Assembly (NCBI GenBank): GCA_044449065.1
Contig: JBIOHP010000003.1
Location: forward strand, 62,001-126,000
DNA from: JBIOHP01 sp044449065
GTDB taxonomy: Bacteria > Bacteroidota > Ignavibacteria > UBA10030 > SZUA-254
Direction of reading: 5' to 3'
Length of the DNA: 64,000 nt
In this document: piece after piece, positions 54,712 through 64,000 of the stretch
Layout: each line of letters starts with the position of its first letter
How positions within the stretch are numbered: the stretch's first letter is position 1
Position numbers and translations under genes: made by a program
Notes under the pieces: model-generated
What the model was told of the DNA's origin: nothing
The model's input: only the letters and a program-made list of their open reading frames with translations
Database searches by the model: none

Positions 54712-57700
54712 TTACTTTTTCGACGCTGCAGGACGTGAAAAGCGAATTATCATATAAAACAGAAACAACATCGCTACAGCAAACACACCAAAAATTACTA
54801 TAATCCAGGAAGACCAAAAACTTGTGATATCGACTCCGTAGGAAACACCGGTTTCGAGCACGGCGATAACCGAGTGTTCACCGGATGGCAGCATGACCGT
54901 AAATCGCTTATATCCTTCAAGCGATTCCACCGGATAATCGCTCCCATCCACCATCACATTATACGGAGGATGATTAAACGATGCGAAGCAGCGGGTCGTG
55001 CTAACATAGTTGAACTTAATCGATCGGTTCGAAGGAACAACGTCTTTCAAATTGCCTGTGATCGAAAAGAGTTTTCCCATGATCGGCATTTGAGTGAATG
55101 GAGCGCCAGACTGTTGGACGATCTTTACTGAGAATTGTCCGGGTGGGAGATAGAACCTGCCGCTATTGGAAAAAAGCTGTTTTCCTGTTGAGAGCTCCAA
55201 CGATGAAATTGTGCTTGGTAATTGCGCGATGAGAGGAAAGGGAGTTGAGATATTCCAGCCATTATCGGTGAGATCTATCCAGGCAGGCGCCGATGCGGCG
55301 TAGCTGAATAAATGGCGATCCTGCGGTCGGACGCCCGATTCCGAATAAATTGTGAACCGGTCCGCCCCAAGCGCGGCGGATCGTATCATCTGGAAGCTTT
55401 CTGTCCCGGTTTGCACCAACGTTGGGAATGGAGTCGGTTTATTCTCTGTCCGAAATGGATAGATGTTCAAATCCAGCATCAGTCCGCCGGAATCCGGCAC
55501 CAAGGCGCGATACGTTTCGGCGATTTTTTTATATCGCAACGGATCGGTCGACCACTGCGTTTGCGGGTCTTCTATCTGCACGGTAAAATTGTGCCGTTTC
55601 CGTAAAGAGATGATCTCGCGCGTATCCACCCCAAGGTATGTCCGCAGATTTGGATTATTAAGATCATCCATGATCGTTACGATGATATCAAGGTATGGTT
55701 TTTTGGTCTTTACTTCATCGAAGAGAGAAAGAAATTCATCATGAAGCCGGGTTAATGTCTGTATCCGGTACCCTTCGTATTTTTTCAATGCCGCGGGATT
55801 TTTCCGCCAATAATTCATCGATGTGGAATCCAGAAGTTGCACGGGATCGAATCCGTATTTATAGTGAAATTCATCCCGCGCCGAAACATGCATCGGATTA
55901 AATGTTGCCGGGTCTAAAACGCCGGAGGGGGATTCGAAATAAAGTTCGGCAAGATTGACGCCATCCCAATCATAGGATTGCAGCATGTCGCGGTAGAAAG
56001 TTTTTACAGCGGCAAGACACTGTGAATTGGTCAGCGCGGCAAGATAGCGCCATGCGGGAGGAATTTGCTGACCTTTATAGTTTACCTCCCGCCATTCGGG
56101 ATGGTCGTCCCAGAATTTTTTTGTCACCATCGGCGGTTCAAGCCATACGTACACCAGGATGCCGTTCGCGTGGCAAAGTTTAATCAGGTGATCGTAGGCA
56201 TAAGTGTAATTCGCATAAAAGTCCCAACCGGTCACATGAATGCGCCTTACTCCATCCTCCACCCAGCGTTTGACGAGATCTTCTTCGCTGACATTTTTGC
56301 GGTAGCCGGGATCGAAATACATTTCAAGATTTTCTCTGCGGAAAACCGGGCGGAGATGGAGATAACGTTCGATGTATTCGATAACATAGGGAAATCGGCT
56401 GTATCCTTCGGAGCTCTGGGGATCGAACCGTATGCCGATATAAATAAATTTTCCATTTCCCCGCTGCCGTCCAATCACTACGGGCGCGTCGGTTCTTTCA
56501 TCGACGCAGAGAATGTCGTCATCGCGTTCTGCATCGAACCGGTTCATGATTTCCGGCTCGCGCATCCATAAAAGATCTTCCGGATAGAGCAAATCACGCA
56601 TGCGTTCGATTCGCAGCGATGAATTCGCAAATTTAATTCCCAGTTCCTGGGCAAGCTCGTTCTTCCCGTCGGTAATGACGTTTCCGCCCTTTTCTACATA
56701 CTGCAGCAATCGGTCGTAATCGGTGTTTTTCAATTGCTCGACCGTATTGTACGGAATCACGATAAGATTGTAGTCGTTCATCGCTTCCAGCGAGTCATTA
56801 ACGAGCGTATCAACCGGAATATTCAACGCCTGGAACATCGAGACAAAACTCGCTTGATTATTAAAAGCGCTTCCCTGGGCCTTCGGATCAATGAGAACTG
56901 CGGCGCGCACTTCGTTAAACGATTCCTCGCGCTTGGCGAGGTTTTCCCAGGTCGTCTTGATCTGATTCGATATTTTTTCAAAAAATGATAATTCTGCCTG
57001 ATGATATTCAGAGGGTTCGGCAAGGTAGACCATCCCCGCAGGAACTTGAACAGCCCGTTTAAACAAACCATTAATGCGCTCTGCAGAAATAGTCTGATGG
57101 TCAATTTCACCTCTGTTAAGCCAAATCTCACGAAGATACTGGTCTTCGAGTGTTAATTCATAATTTTGGGCGCCTGTGAGGATGATCCGATCCTTCAACC
57201 GGACTTGAAGTGATTCCTCTTTAACGTCCATAAACGTGTATCCAAGCGCCTCGACAGAATCGACATACTCAGCCATATATTTCGTGTCGATCACAGGGTG
57301 GATAAACGCGGAAGCGAATCCATCACGGACGCCAAGCTCGGCTCTTGCCCCGTCGACCAGCAATTGTAATGATTGTTGTTCGGCGCCCGAAGAATCGTTA
57401 TCGGGAATATACCCCAGAGTTTCCGGAATAAGCCGCTGTCCGTGAAGATCGTGATTAATGATATAGGGGTAGTACTGGCTGTAGTCCGGATTATCTATCA
57501 CCATCCGCTGTTCCATTGCTGTATTAAAGAATTCACTGAACACGGAATAATCTAATTGTGTCGCTGTATAATGGGGTGTTTCCCAGATGAGCGGGTAAAG
57601 ATTGTTTTTCCAGAATTCGTCCAATCCCATTCGCATCTTTTTTTCAACGTATTCTTTTGAGTCGTTATGAATCGGCTTGTTGAGCGTCCCATCCCAAAAT

Positions 57701-58716
57701 TCAAAATCCACAGCCGTCGCACCCTGATATTGATGTGTAACGCCGTGCATGACAATTGTCGCACCATGAGCAACCATATAATGAAGAGCGTCGACAAAAT
57801 CAGGTTTCTCAGACATGCTGATGCGGATCTCTTGCTGCGGATCGACATAGAACGGGATCACTCCGACCAGAAACGGAATATTTTTCGAGGAGAGAAGATC
57901 GGCGATTGCGCGAAGTCGTCCGGGATTTTCGAATGCGTTTACATCTTCTATTCGCAGCAAGGCGCGATGGTTTTCAGAATGCGGTTGACCCAGAATATCG
58001 TGCAGCAGATCGGCAAAGTATAAATAGCGATCAGTGCCATCTGCAGAAGCGAACGGAGAATCTGCAACGTACATAAAATTTCCGCTTTGGACAATGTATT
58101 TCTCCTCGCGTTTACGCGTGGGAGAATACGCAGTGCCCAGAACTTCCACTTTCGATGGTGTATTGATAGTAATAATATTGAGGTTTGGTTCACCTTTGGT
58201 ATAAACCCTGCCGCCTGCGTGCACAATGGAGAAATTCGATACTGTATCAAAATCAGAAAATTTGAATCCGTATTTTCCCACGATATCAAATTTCTGACAG
58301 TATCGGTCGAAACCCGTGTTGAGCCAGATTACATCTGTCGATGTCGAGAAAAGGTCTCGCATCATCCGATCTGGCGGGTCAAATTTTTTGCTGAAACCGA
58401 TAATAAAAATTCTATCGAAATTATTTACATCGCCCGATTTGTACGATTGTATCGGTTCAAGTCGGTAATCAACGGTAAAATGGCCCAGTAATTGTGCAAG
58501 TTCACGAGCATCGCCGCGAGCATAATTTGTGGCAATATCGGCGCCTTCGTACAGAATCAACACATGTTTCGCAGGGCTTTGATAAGCGAGTGAAAGATCC
58601 TTCCATCCGGGGATTAAAAGAAGTAATAGTAAGAGGGAGCTGGAGATCCTTCTCATATAGACAATAAACGTGTATACATCTCGCATAAAATGAATAGATC
58701 CATACCTATCTAACAT
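54712..58716 (-). CDS. Multi-domain exported DUF2334 deacetylase-like/GHL-barrel membrane protein
   Basis: 1334 residues. A signal segment around 22-38 suggests the real start may be the ATG at 58656. Residues 50-245 are a flavodoxin-like region. Residues 250-500 are a DUF2334 polysaccharide-deacetylase fold with R-I-E-D-V-N (Asp258) and M-H-G-V-T-H-Q (His324, His328), metal-site candidates. Residues about 600-790 look like a glutamine-amidotransferase-type fold, and 815-1160 like a TIM-barrel glycosidase (H-V-T-G-W-D-F, W-D-G-V-N-L-A-E-L-Y-F). A C-terminal helix at about 1300-1325 anchors it. With the neighbouring GT2 synthase this resembles the PgaB/PgaC division of labour, but with a different deacetylase family. 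Confidence 0.8.
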   Translation of the reverse strand: MLDRYGSIHFMRDVYTFIVYMRRISSSLLLLLLLIPGWKDLSLAYQSPAKHVLILYEGADIATNYARGDARELAQLLGHFTVDYRLEPIQSYKSGDVNNFDRIFIIGFSKKFDPPDRMMRDLFSTSTDVIWLNTGFDRYCQKFDIVGKYGFKFSDFDTVSNFSIVHAGGRVYTKGEPNLNIITINTPSKVEVLGTAYSPTRKREEKYIVQSGNFMYVADSPFASADGTDRYLYFADLLHDILGQPHSENHRALLRIEDVNAFENPGRLRAIADLLSSKNIPFLVGVIPFYVDPQQEIRISMSEKPDFVDALHYMVAHGATIVMHGVTHQYQGATAVDFEFWDGTLNKPIHNDSKEYVEKKMRMGLDEFWKNNLYPLIWETPHYTATQLDYSVFSEFFNTAMEQRMVIDNPDYSQYYPYIINHDLHGQRLIPETLGYIPDNDSSGAEQQSLQLLVDGARAELGVRDGFASAFIHPVIDTKYMAEYVDSVEALGYTFMDVKEESLQVRLKDRIILTGAQNYELTLEDQYLREIWLNRGEIDHQTISAERINGLFKRAVQVPAGMVYLAEPSEYHQAELSFFEKISNQIKTTWENLAKREESFNEVRAAVLIDPKAQGSAFNNQASFVSMFQALNIPVDTLVNDSLEAMNDYNLIVIPYNTVEQLKNTDYDRLLQYVEKGGNVITDGKNELAQELGIKFANSSLRIERMRDLLYPEDLLWMREPEIMNRFDAERDDDILCVDERTDAPVVIGRQRGNGKFIYIGIRFDPQSSEGYSRFPYVIEYIERYLHLRPVFRRENLEMYFDPGYRKNVSEEDLVKRWVEDGVRRIHVTGWDFYANYTYAYDHLIKLCHANGILVYVWLEPPMVTKKFWDDHPEWREVNYKGQQIPPAWRYLAALTNSQCLAAVKTFYRDMLQSYDWDGVNLAELYFESPSGVLDPATFNPMHVSARDEFHYKYGFDPVQLLDSTSMNYWRKNPAALKKYEGYRIQTLTRLHDEFLSLFDEVKTKKPYLDIIVTIMDDLNNPNLRTYLGVDTREIISLRKRHNFTVQIEDPQTQWSTDPLRYKKIAETYRALVPDSGGLMLDLNIYPFRTENKPTPFPTLVQTGTESFQMIRSAALGADRFTIYSESGVRPQDRHLFSYAASAPAWIDLTDNGWNISTPFPLIAQLPSTISSLELSTGKQLFSNSGRFYLPPGQFSVKIVQQSGAPFTQMPIMGKLFSITGNLKDVVPSNRSIKFNYVSTTRCFASFNHPPYNVMVDGSDYPVESLEGYKRFTVMLPSGEHSVIAVLETGVSYGVDITSFWSSWIIVIFGVFAVAMLFLFYMIIRFSRPAASKK

Positions 58717-58859
58717 ACCTTATTGTACTAAATTTAACAAACCAAATTTGCAATCAATTCTGAAATGCTAATTTTATCCGTGTAATGGCAAATATTTTTT
58801 TGTATTTTATAAATATAATCGATTTTGTATGTCTATAATTATTCAGGTATTAGAATTCC

Positions 58860-61094
58860 ATGAAGCCGTTTGCCTTAATTATTATACTCGGATTAATTAT
58901 TTTTAATTCATCCATTCTTTTTACCCAATGGGAATGGCAAAACCCTTACCCGCAGGGTAATACATTAAATATGGTTCGTTTTATAGACGCCTCGAATGGA
59001 TGGGCCGTTGGGAACTTCGGTACTATCATCCATACTGCCGATGGAGGCGCGCATTGGGATGTTCAATGGTATGGATCCACCGATAATGTACAATCAATTT
59101 CTATGGTATCTTCCACCGAAGGTTACGCAGTAGGCGATAACGGAATAGTTGAACATACGACCGATGCAGGCGACGACTGGCTTGATTTGACTCCGCCTGT
59201 TTTATCGGGTTTAAACGCCGTTCATTTTATCAACTCAACAACCGGCTGGGTTGGCGGCGATCTGATGACGATCTTGAAAACCACAAATGGCGGTTCATCA
59301 TGGCAAACGGAAAATGTTGGAAGCGGAAGTATCAACGCATTGTATTTCTTTAATGCCAGCGATGGATGGGCTGTCGGCACAAGCAACACGATTCTTCACA
59401 CTACGAACGGCGGCGCGCATTGGACGTCCGTTTCCAGCAGCGCTTCACCAGCTTCATTTCTGAGTATTACATTCTATAATTCGCTGATCGGGATTATTAC
59501 CGGAACGGGCGGTACAGTCTGCCATACAACCGATGGTGGATCAACATGGACTTTAATTCCAACTCCGGTAATTTCCGATCTTAACGGGACTCTAACGTTG
59601 AACGCTGCCGAGTGGTTAGTGGGCGGAGCATCGGGAGTGATACTGCATACTACGAATAGCGGCGTTTCATGGTCTCTCAATAATATATCGGATGGCCGGG
59701 ATATACAGACCCTCGCTATGGCAGGATCGAACAGTATCGTCGCCGGTGAATTGGGTGAAATATATAGTTCCTCCAACGGGGGTGGATCATGGAACCAATT
59801 AGACCAGGGACAACACTTGAGCGTGAATTGGATTGATTTCGCGCCGGGAAGTTTATCGGGGGGAGCAGTTGGGCAAACAGGTTTGATTGTTACCAGTACC
59901 GATGGTGGAACGACGTGGAAAGAAGCAGCGTCTCCCGCTCCGTTGATCTCATGCTACGGTTTAAAATATATCGATAGTACCCACGCCTGTGCCGTTGGCG
60001 ACGCTGGAACAATTCTTCGCACGACAGATGGAACCATCTGGTCAACTGTTTCAAGCCCAACTGCGCAATCTCTGCTGGGGATTGATTTCAGTGATTTGAC
60101 AAATGGATGGATCGTAGGCGCTGATTTCAATAGTTTTACCGGTTCGATTCTTCATAGCACTGACGGTGGCGCCTCCTGGAATATTCAAGTCGCGACAACT
60201 ACGAATATCCTCTACGGGGTGTCATTTCTCAATGCTACAACCGGTTGGGTGTGCGGCGAGGGCGGCACAATCCTTCACACCACAGACGGTGGGGGTTCAT
60301 GGAATCCCCAAACAAGCGGAGTCACGATCGCTCTTTTCTGGATTCACATGAGCGACTTCGTAAATGGTTGGGCAGTTGGGGAATCAGGAACGGTACTGCA
60401 TACGACGAACGGGGGAGCCGCGTGGACTTCCGTTCAACATTTAACCACTACAACCCTGTATGGTGTTGCAGCCGCCTCACCGGACGAAGCTGTCGTCGTG
60501 GGAGATAGCGGCATCGTCTTGCACACTTTTGATGGCGGAAGCTCCTGGCAAATGGAATATAGCAGAACTCTTAATGGATTGTTTGGCGCAAGCAATAACA
60601 CTGAAGGTTTTGTCATTTCTGGGGACTACGGCGCGATATTACAGGAATTGAACCCTAATACTAATCCGACGATGGTAATGGCATCTGGCTGGAATATGAT
60701 TTCGTTTCCTTTTATACCGCAGGATCCGCGGGTTACAACAATTTTTCCGGATGCGGCTTCGAGCGCATTCATTTACAATTCCACGGGATACCACGCCCAG
60801 GATTCACTGAAAAGCGGAATGGGATTCTGGCTCAAATTTAATTCAGCCGATTCGGTATTGGTGAGAGGTTCCCTTGTGTTGAAGGATTCCGTAATTGTTC
60901 GCCGCGGTTGGAATCTCATCGGCTCTGTTGGCTCAACGATTCCCCTTTCTGCAATTAGCACGAATCCTTTGGGCATTATCGTATCGCCATTTTACGGTTA
61001 TTCTTCGGGATATGTTCAATCGGATTCACTCTATTTTTCAAAAGCATACTGGGTAAAAACGTCTGCCGCTGGCACAGTGTATCTCGGGCATTGA
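58860..61094 (+). CDS. Secreted Asp-box/YCF48-like propeller protein without sorting domain
   Basis: 744 residues. Signal peptide about 1-22. Residues 25-600 hold repeated G-W-A-V-G-x-x-G-T-I-L-H-T-T-N/D-G-G-x-x-W units, as in YCF48-like propellers, at least ten of them. Residues 605-740 are the paired G-W-N-M-I-S-F-P / G-W-N-L-I-G-S module also in the protein at 13176. It then stops; the T9SS sorting domain that follows this module in the other protein is absent. Divergent from the polysaccharide gene. Confidence 0.87.
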   Translation: MKPFALIIILGLIIFNSSILFTQWEWQNPYPQGNTLNMVRFIDASNGWAVGNFGTIIHTADGGAHWDVQWYGSTDNVQSISMVSSTEGYAVGDNGIVEHTTDAGDDWLDLTPPVLSGLNAVHFINSTTGWVGGDLMTILKTTNGGSSWQTENVGSGSINALYFFNASDGWAVGTSNTILHTTNGGAHWTSVSSSASPASFLSITFYNSLIGIITGTGGTVCHTTDGGSTWTLIPTPVISDLNGTLTLNAAEWLVGGASGVILHTTNSGVSWSLNNISDGRDIQTLAMAGSNSIVAGELGEIYSSSNGGGSWNQLDQGQHLSVNWIDFAPGSLSGGAVGQTGLIVTSTDGGTTWKEAASPAPLISCYGLKYIDSTHACAVGDAGTILRTTDGTIWSTVSSPTAQSLLGIDFSDLTNGWIVGADFNSFTGSILHSTDGGASWNIQVATTTNILYGVSFLNATTGWVCGEGGTILHTTDGGGSWNPQTSGVTIALFWIHMSDFVNGWAVGESGTVLHTTNGGAAWTSVQHLTTTTLYGVAAASPDEAVVVGDSGIVLHTFDGGSSWQMEYSRTLNGLFGASNNTEGFVISGDYGAILQELNPNTNPTMVMASGWNMISFPFIPQDPRVTTIFPDAASSAFIYNSTGYHAQDSLKSGMGFWLKFNSADSVLVRGSLVLKDSVIVRRGWNLIGSVGSTIPLSAISTNPLGIIVSPFYGYSSGYVQSDSLYFSKAYWVKTSAAGTVYLGH

Positions 61095-61660
61095 GAGAAT
61101 AATAATCGAACAGACACGAAGTTTGTATGAAGAGTCATCGCGATCCCGACAGTAGTCGGGAGTCGCGATTTCCTACTATCGATGCAAATCGCAAAAGAAT
61201 GAATCTCAATTAAAACATCAACATAGTTTTCGCGCAATCTGGCAGCGTTGAAAACGTCTCCCCCTCACCATTGAAATATTCTACAGTTCTTGGAAGAAAG
61301 TTGATTCGTTGTCATTAATAGTTTTATCTATAATATAGGGATCCGTCTTGCCCCTTTCTTTTCTTTATTTTCCCTAAAAAATGAAATAGATTTTCAAATG
61401 TAATTTTATCATTTGTGAAATCATATTTTCGCACTCTTGATAATTATCCTCACCAAATTACCTCTAAATTTTATCCTTTTAAAAATAATTAGCTAAAACG
61501 CGCAATAAACGAACAAAACTGTTTCTCGTAAACATATTTCGTATACAAAGTAATGGCATATTTATTGTTGACATTTTATACAATCTTAAAATACTACCCA
61601 TATTTTAGTGAAATTATGATGGGTAAATTTCAATGTTGATTAAGAAAGCGAATTGTAAAC
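61095..61660. other. Intergenic region upstream of leuB
   Basis: 566 bp, AT-rich, with the second copy of the hairpin repeat near its left end. No T-box, leader peptide rich in leucine codons or other attenuator was recognised before leuB. Confidence 0.5.
61134..61188. repeat. Dispersed hairpin repeat, copy 2
   Basis: GTCATCGCGA, inner hairpin TCCCGAC-AGTA-GTCGGGA, then GTCGCGATTTCC and TATCGATGCAAA. The outer boxes match copy 1 (9273-9330) while the inner stem differs but still pairs. Confidence 0.7.
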
Positions 61661-62776
61661 ATGGCTGCTCAAAAAAAGCGAAAAGTTGCAATTATCCCCG
61701 GCGATGGCATCGGCGTAGATGTCACACGGGAAGCTGTAAAAGTTCTTGAGATCGTCATTCAAAAATATTCACTCGATCTTGATCTAATCCATTTTGATTA
61801 CGGCGCAGAAAAATTCCTTGCAACAAAAATATCCATGCCGAAGGATCAACTGGAGGATTACCGGCAAAATTATGCGGCAATTTTTCTCGGTGCGCTCGGC
61901 GACCCCCGCATTCCCGATATGTCGCATGCAAGGGATATTCTCTTCGGTATGCGGTTCGGACTCGACCAGTTTATTAACCTCCGCCCAATAAAATTATTCC
62001 ATCCGAAGCTCTGTCCGTTAAAAGATAAAACCGTTGAGGATATCAACTTTGTGGTGTTCCGTGAAAACACGGAGGGAATGTATGTCGGTGCCGGAGGATT
62101 TTTTAAGAAAGGAACGAAAGACGAGGTTGCCGTTCAGGAGAGCATTAATACGTACAAAGGAGTTGAGCGGATTATACGACACGCTTTTGAATATGCCCGG
62201 TCCCATGGCAATACCAAGGTGACCATGAGCGATAAAAACAATGCGCTCCGGTACGAGGGCGATCTCTGGCAGCGGGTGTTTGAAGAGGTCTCGATCGATT
62301 TTCCCGAAATCCAAAAAGAACATTTCTTTGTCGATGCGCTTACGATGCAGATGATCAAACGACCCGAACAATTTCAAGTAATTGTTACAAACAATCTGTT
62401 CGGCGATATCATCACCGACCTCGGCGCTCAATTGCAGGGTGGTTTGGGTATGGCAGCTTCGGGAAATATCAATCCATACGGTGTCAGTATGTTTGAACCG
62501 GTTCATGGCTCTGCGCCGAAATATGCCGGCAAAAATATCGCAAATCCGTTCGGCGCGATTCTCACCGTCGGGCTTATGCTCCAGCATCTTGGATACGAAA
62601 AAGCAGGCAACCTGGTCGAACGGGCAGTTCGATTGGCAGTCGCGGAAAACCAAACGCCTCAGGACCTCGGAGGAACGCTCGGAACCCGCGAAGCAGGCAA
62701 GGCAATCTGCGACTTCTTGCAAAACGGAAAAGCCGAACACGAATCTCATTTGAAAGATAACCACGTATGGGCATGA
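61661..62776 (+). CDS. leuB: 3-Isopropylmalate dehydrogenase
   Basis: 371 residues of the isocitrate/isopropylmalate dehydrogenase family. Features are I-P-G-D-G-I-G-x-D-V-T at 12-22, V-V-F-R-E-N-T-E-G-M-Y, N-N-L-F-G-D-I-I-T-D-L-G (metal site) and E-P-V-H-G-S-A-P-K-Y-A-G-K (NAD site). Oxidises and decarboxylates 3-isopropylmalate in leucine synthesis. Its stop overlaps the leuC start. Homoisocitrate or tartrate dehydrogenase activity is possible in this family, but the neighbour favours leucine. Confidence 0.88.
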   Translation: MAAQKKRKVAIIPGDGIGVDVTREAVKVLEIVIQKYSLDLDLIHFDYGAEKFLATKISMPKDQLEDYRQNYAAIFLGALGDPRIPDMSHARDILFGMRFGLDQFINLRPIKLFHPKLCPLKDKTVEDINFVVFRENTEGMYVGAGGFFKKGTKDEVAVQESINTYKGVERIIRHAFEYARSHGNTKVTMSDKNNALRYEGDLWQRVFEEVSIDFPEIQKEHFFVDALTMQMIKRPEQFQVIVTNNLFGDIITDLGAQLQGGLGMAASGNINPYGVSMFEPVHGSAPKYAGKNIANPFGAILTVGLMLQHLGYEKAGNLVERAVRLAVAENQTPQDLGGTLGTREAGKAICDFLQNGKAEHESHLKDNHVWA

Positions 62777-64000
62777 CAATATCCGAAAAAATTTTTGCAG
62801 CGCACAGCGGACGAAAATCTGTTAGCGCGGGCGAGCTGGTGTACGCCAAACTCGATCTCGTTATGGGGACGGATGTTACTGTTCCCCTCGCCGTGGAAGT
62901 TTTTAATCAAATAGGGGCAACGAAGGTTTTTGATAACGAAAAAATCGCGCTGGTCAACGATCATTTTGTGCCCGCAAAAGATATCCAGGCGGCGGGTTTA
63001 TCCAAGACTATGCGGGAGTTTGCGCAAAAATACAACATAAAGAATTATTTCGAGGTTGGGCGTTCCGGTATTTGTCATTGCATCGTTCCCGATAAGGGGC
63101 TCATCGTTCCCGGCGATCTTATCGTCGGAGCGGATTCGCATACCTGCACCTACGGCGCTCTTGGCGCATTTGCAACGGGAGTAGGAAGCACCGATATGGC
63201 AACCTCCTGGGCGCTCGGTGAAAATTGGTTTAAAGTTCCTCCCACCATAAAAATTATCTACACCGGCAAACTTCCCCCGTTCGTCGGCGGCAAGGATATT
63301 ATTCTCCATACGATAGGAATGCTGGGCGTGGAAGGCGCGTTATATTGCGCCCTCGAATTCAGCGGTCCGGTGATCGATAACCTTCCGCTTGCAGATCGTC
63401 TGACAATATGTAACATGGCAATTGAGGCAGGCGCTAAAGCCGGCTTAATCGCCGCGGATGAAAAAGTGTTTTCGCACCTTCGGGGAAAAACGAAAAGAAT
63501 TCCGATCGTCCATAAACCCGATCCCGACGCCCGTTACGAAAAAATTATTGAGATCGACGTTTCAAATCTCGAACCGCAAATTGCATTCCCATACCTCCCG
63601 AGCAACGTAAAGCCAATTTCTAAAATCGATTCGATTAAGATCGATCAAGTGGTTATCGGTTCGTGCACCAACGGGAGAATTGAAGATTTCCGCGCAGCCG
63701 AAGCCGTTCTTCGGGGTAAAAATATTGCTCCCTACGTCCGCCTTCTCGCCATTCCTGCAACACAGGAAATTTATCTGCAAATGATCGATGAAGGACTTAT
63801 TACATCATTCATAAACTCCGGCGCAGTCATCAGTCCGCCTACCTGCGGACCCTGTATTGGAGGGCATATGGGAATTCTTGCAGAGAACGAAGTCGGTTTA
63901 TACACCACCAACCGGAACTTCAAAGGTAGAAACGGACACACCTCCAGTAAAGTCTATCTTTGCAGTCCTGTAGTGGCGGCAGCTTCTGCTATCGCGGGAG
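62773..64000 (+). CDS. leuC: 3-Isopropylmalate dehydratase large subunit, 3'-truncated
   Basis: The frame runs open from the ATG at 62773 (ATGA overlap with leuB; ATG 62767 is an alternative) to the window end, about 409 codons, so it is incomplete or nearly complete. Aconitase-family marks are G-A-D-S-H-T-C-T-Y-G, G-S-C-T-N-G-R and P-T-C-G-P-C-I-G-G, which supply the [4Fe-4S] cysteines. The short form is the LeuC2/homoaconitase-like type. It isomerises 2- to 3-isopropylmalate together with LeuD, expected just downstream. Confidence 0.9.
   Translation, partial: MTISEKIFAAHSGRKSVSAGELVYAKLDLVMGTDVTVPLAVEVFNQIGATKVFDNEKIALVNDHFVPAKDIQAAGLSKTMREFAQKYNIKNYFEVGRSGICHCIVPDKGLIVPGDLIVGADSHTCTYGALGAFATGVGSTDMATSWALGENWFKVPPTIKIIYTGKLPPFVGGKDIILHTIGMLGVEGALYCALEFSGPVIDNLPLADRLTICNMAIEAGAKAGLIAADEKVFSHLRGKTKRIPIVHKPDPDARYEKIIEIDVSNLEPQIAFPYLPSNVKPISKIDSIKIDQVVIGSCTNGRIEDFRAAEAVLRGKNIAPYVRLLAIPATQEIYLQMIDEGLITSFINSGAVISPPTCGPCIGGHMGILAENEVGLYTTNRNFKGRNGHTSSKVYLCSPVVAAASAIAG

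Noticed and set aside
1..64000. CRISPR arrays, rRNA genes, phage structural genes and integrases
   Set aside because: None recognised on either strand; the island call rests on the tRNA repeat only.

Overview
The window reads as a chromosomal segment of a bacterium from the FCB group, close to Ignavibacteria/Chlorobiota or neighbouring Bacteroidota-like lineages. The main evidence is four large exported proteins ending in the same type A type-IX-secretion (T9SS) sorting domain, with the hallmark N-Y-P-N-P-F-N-P motif followed by V-Y-N-x-x-G-x-E-V and a terminal K-M-x-x-x-K. Exported beta-propellers, a Reg_prop/Y_Y_Y histidine kinase and PAS-rich kinases fit the same group. This is an inference from protein style; there is no rRNA in the window.

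Layout. 1-2.1 kb: 3' part of an exported GH18 chitinase-like protein (cut by the window start). 2.2-8.1 kb (minus strand): a complete stressosome operon rsbR-rsbS-rsbT-rsbX followed by a histidine kinase with an RsbU-type N-terminus, a NarL-type regulator and a sigma-54 activator with a dead receiver. There is no RsbU/V/W or sigma-B here, so RsbT probably feeds a two-component system. 8.5-12.5 kb: SIMPL-domain protein, thioredoxin-like lipoprotein, a membrane protein and a stand-alone acetylating acetaldehyde dehydrogenase. 12.5-13.1 kb: a repeat-filled intergenic patch. 13.2-24.6 kb: secreted propeller protein, small PAS and YncE-like proteins, a large hybrid kinase with duplicated PAS domains, and a receiver/PEP-synthase-ATP-grasp fusion. 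24.8-29.0 kb: gdhA (glutamate dehydrogenase) and aguB-aguA (agmatine to putrescine).

29.0-37.8 kb is the accessory zone. An initiator tRNA-fMet is preceded by a tRNA-like partial copy, and its 3' end plus flank recurs as a 31-bp perfect repeat 6.27 kb downstream, with a shorter copy between. The AT-rich DNA inside carries an unknown protein, a divergent CDP-alcohol phosphotransferase, a membrane protein and a radical SAM/B12 enzyme. No integrase is visible. Just beyond the far repeat lies a restriction-modification pair: an Eco29kI-like GIY-YIG nuclease convergent with an amino-methyltransferase.

38.0-61.1 kb is a surface/sensing region: Reg_prop histidine kinase and NarL regulator, a small protein resembling a free sorting domain, a 2207-residue PKD/LamG/SdrD-type secreted protein, an Asp-box propeller, a putative outer-membrane barrel, a GT2 polysaccharide synthase next to a multi-domain DUF2334 deacetylase/glycosidase-like membrane protein (resembling PgaC/PgaB logic), and an Asp-box propeller lacking a sorting domain. 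61.7-64 kb: leuB and the start of leuC (leucine synthesis), cut by the window end.

Two intergenic repeat families are visible: a pair of tCATCGCGA-type hairpin elements (9.3 and 61.1 kb) and MITE-like elements with terminal inverted repeats (12.5 and 21.4 kb).
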